A DNA stretch of 64,000 nucleotides from Osmia lignaria lignaria. Lineage: Eukaryota; Arthropoda; Insecta; Hymenoptera; Megachilidae. The stretch lies in the NCBI RefSeq assembly GCF_051020975.1, contig NC_135045.1:8434501-8498500 (forward strand). The letters run 5' to 3'. Below are positions 61,502 to 64,000 of the stretch, one piece after another. Each line of letters opens with the position of its first letter. Position 1 is the stretch's first letter. Both the position numbers and the translations under genes were made by a program. The notes beneath the pieces were generated by a model. It was not told where the DNA came from. It worked only from the letters and a program-made list of their open reading frames with translations, and did not search any database.

Positions 61502-63458
61502 CAAAACGTTCATAAACACTAAAATAAAAATTTGAAGGCATGCAATGAGCTTAGGTATCTTTGTTACATAACTTGTACTACACTGTTGCTCGGCACGAAC
61601 GATAATGCAAAATCAGTCAATATTTTACCTAAAAATTTTTATAAAATTAAAAAAAGTAAATATACTGCACCATTTTCGATAGGAAAATCGCGTCCATACC
61701 GAGCAGTATGTTTCACAGGACTGAAGATGTTCGTGAAACTAAAATCGGTTTAGAAAGTTAGGGCAGAAGTTTCTAATTTTTTTTGCTCTGTTATTCAAGG
61801 GCTGGACAATTCCTACGAGTAACAACAAGCCGCCAGAGAGGCTGTTCAATTTTTTTTATCGATAGAAAGTTGGTCACTCGACCCACGAACCCATGGTAAC
61901 ACAGTTTCCAACAGGCGATTTTACTTTTACAACGGTTTTCCACGATACCCTTTCTTCACACCATTATCTCTATCTTTTTCAACATAAAATTAAAAATCTT
62001 TATACTGGTTTGGCGATGGAAATTTGTTAAAATTATTAGGTCAATCTATGCATAGTGTCGTTTTGCAAAAATTAACATATAGTATATCTATAAATTAACA
62101 TAGATACATACTTCACAATGTACTTTTGTAAAAGCATTTTTTTAAATATGTTAGTAAAGTGTGTATAACTTACCGTAAGAAATAATTCAATAATCAGGTT
62201 GCGATGTTCTTTATTACTTTTGGAAGTAGAAGGTTTAAAGCTGAAGGATATCGTTGTGCTTTCTTCTCATCTCTGCAAAATTACTTTGGCACTAATTAAA
62301 CATGTTTTTATTATTGCACTTCGATACAGGATAAATTTTGTGTCTTTATTTACAAGTTAGCATAATTAATGTCTACCTTAAAACCGTAATTAATATCATA
62401 CAAAATACAGCTAGAAACAGATACAAGCTGACGAAACGTTCCATCGAAACGCGAACATCCCTTGCTATAGATTATTCGCAAAATAAAATTAATTCCCCCA
62501 ACAAATCACCTTACGATCATCATGGCTAAAATAACAGGAACGTGTTAAAATTTTTAATTAAAATCTTAATTTGCTTCAAATTACGAATTGCCAAATTTCA
62601 AATTAAATATTTTGCAAACTTAATATTGATAAAATTATATTTTAGAGAAGTCAATACGCGTTCAATATTATTAAAACCATGATCGAGATTTTCCAACTAA
62701 TCAAAATTTCCTATATTGTATTTGAGCTAATGAGAAGATGCCGAAGAAACGTACAACAGAGGGTGAGTTTAAGGATCTGGGGGTGGTGGTGAGGATTCAC
62801 GAGATATAGAATAAACATTAAGCAGATGAGCTTGATTATAAGTTACGGTGGATGCTCGTACACCAGGAAGGATTAATTAATTATAGTGTTAATAACAATA
62901 TTGAGCATGAAACAATAATATAATTGCAATTCTCTTCACATTCCTTTTTCGTTCAACAGAAGAAAATGTATAAATTTTCCAGCCGTCAATATACAAATAA
63001 AAAAGAGGAAATAACACCAGAACAATCTCTCCTTTCCTTCCAATAACTCGAATATAAAAAAAAAGAAACATAAACATTTTTTTAATCTGATAAACGAGAC
63101 TTGAAGTTCTTTCTTCTCTCTCACACGCATGCATACACACATTCTCTCTCTTTTTCCTTTTTCCTATTTCCTCAATTTTTCTAAAACTTAACAAATTATT
63201 TCTGCTAAATTTTTAAGAAATATATGCATTACTATTGAGGAGGAATAAAATATCATGTAAGTGTATCAGAAGAAAATTTGAGATATGCTGTAATTATGTG
63301 AAAGATAGCTAAAGACAAAACAGAGGAAATTGGAAAAAGTATTGTGTAAATGAACAAAAAACATGTTGAAGTAGGATAGAATGTGAATCAGGTCGACAGA
63401 TTATCCTGCATGAGTTAAAATTAATCGTGCACTTTTAATAACACCGTGTTTCCTTGAA
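61502..63458. other. AT-rich stretch without a supported gene
   Basis: An AATAAA lies at 61523-61528. Otherwise there are short frames only, up to about 101 codons (62889-63194 minus), of low-complexity Phe/Ile/Lys composition. Confidence 0.4.
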
Positions 63459-63721
63459 TATACAGGGCGTCTCATAATATGCGGAATCCAATTCTACAAA
63501 TATACAGTTTTTCAATACTTAATCAAATTGATATTTAAAACCCGTCTGTTGTATTTCGAAAATGATATAAGCATCTGCAAGCTACAGGTCCATTCAAAAA
63601 TCAAGAATTACTCAAATACAACGATTGCTGTAAATTAAAACAAAATTTAAAAAATTGCACAAGTTGTTTTAGATATTAATTCATATTTCTACGTCTCATC
63701 TCTTATGGAGCACCCTGTATA
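63459..63721. mobile_element. MITE-like element with terminal inverted repeats
   Basis: The left end is tatacagggcgtctcataa. The complement of the right end is tatacagggtgctccataa (15 of 19 identical; all four differences are transitions). If TA is the target-site duplication, the element is 259 bases between TA dinucleotides. The interior is AT-rich with no coding frame, so it is non-autonomous. The TACAGGG-type end and possible TA duplication suggest a Tc1/mariner-like origin, but the superfamily is not certain. The differences between ends indicate an old copy. Confidence 0.7.
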
Positions 63722-63871
63722 TATTTATCGATGTGTGCTTCGTGGACGTGTGTGTATACCTGTGTAAATCCATCGCTTTGTTAATAATAATATCATGATC
63801 GTATAGGCTGATAGGTACATACAAAACAACACACAATAAAAACAATAACATAATATTAACGTGACGCTCAC

Positions 63872-63936
63872 AATAATAATAATAATAATCAATATAATAA
63901 TATAATATAATAATAATAATAATAATCATAATAATC
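63872..63936. repeat. AAT microsatellite
   Basis: An imperfect (AAT)n run of about 65 bases with a few interruptions. Confidence 0.8.
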
Positions 63937-64000
63937 GCAATAAAAATCGTCAGCGGCAAGACAATTAGCAACTAATTACAACTCACGATAAAATCCGAAT

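Noticed and set aside
1..64000. CRISPR array, bacterial operon, viral genome or known microRNA
   Set aside because: No regularly spaced short repeats, no ribosome binding sites or gene clusters, no viral protein frames, and none of the conserved insect microRNA seeds I could recall was seen on reading.

Overview
The window is animal nuclear DNA, most likely from an insect and probably a hymenopteran (bee, wasp or ant). There are no bacterial-style operons or ribosome binding sites. Open frames are short and scattered. AT-rich stretches alternate with short GC-rich blocks in which CpG is not depleted, and intron-type splice signals, AATAAA signals and short DNA-transposon ends are present. The hymenopteran guess rests on base texture and on one TACAGGG-type transposon end, so it is only an impression. 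Nothing here looks viral, plasmid-borne or prokaryotic.

Layout. The left edge holds the last 50 codons of a plus-strand gene (stop at 151-153, AATAAA at 446). After that the window is mostly intronic or intergenic. Promoter-like GC-rich blocks lie at 3.64-4.17, 24.1-24.2, 46.5-47.2, 48.3-48.5, 50.5-51.0, 54.2-55.3 and 57.4-58.1 kb. Several carry clustered CCAAT boxes, E-boxes or NRF-1/Ewg-type GCATGCGC motifs. The 54.2 kb block looks like a first exon of a minus-strand gene with a strong splice donor. At the right, two plus-strand exon candidates (59421-59496 and 61431-61501) join in phase, end in TAA and are followed by AATAAA.

Between these are isolated exon candidates, mostly on the minus strand, at about 5.9, 9.1, 18.1, 22.0-22.8, 30.5, 32.2-32.7, 35.1, 40.0 and 41.4 kb. 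They were picked by splice sites plus an open frame. I recognise no protein family in any of them, and in several places the opposite strand is equally open, so each is a hypothesis.

Repeats. The clearest non-genic structures are a 263-bp MITE-like element with terminal inverted repeats (63459-63721), two degenerate tandem arrays (about 6.4-6.9 kb and 7.9-8.5 kb, the latter with a period near 165 bp), a fold-back element (21573-21707) and microsatellites. I found no tRNA, rRNA, known microRNA, CRISPR array or complete transposase. I did not find a convincing new multi-gene system.
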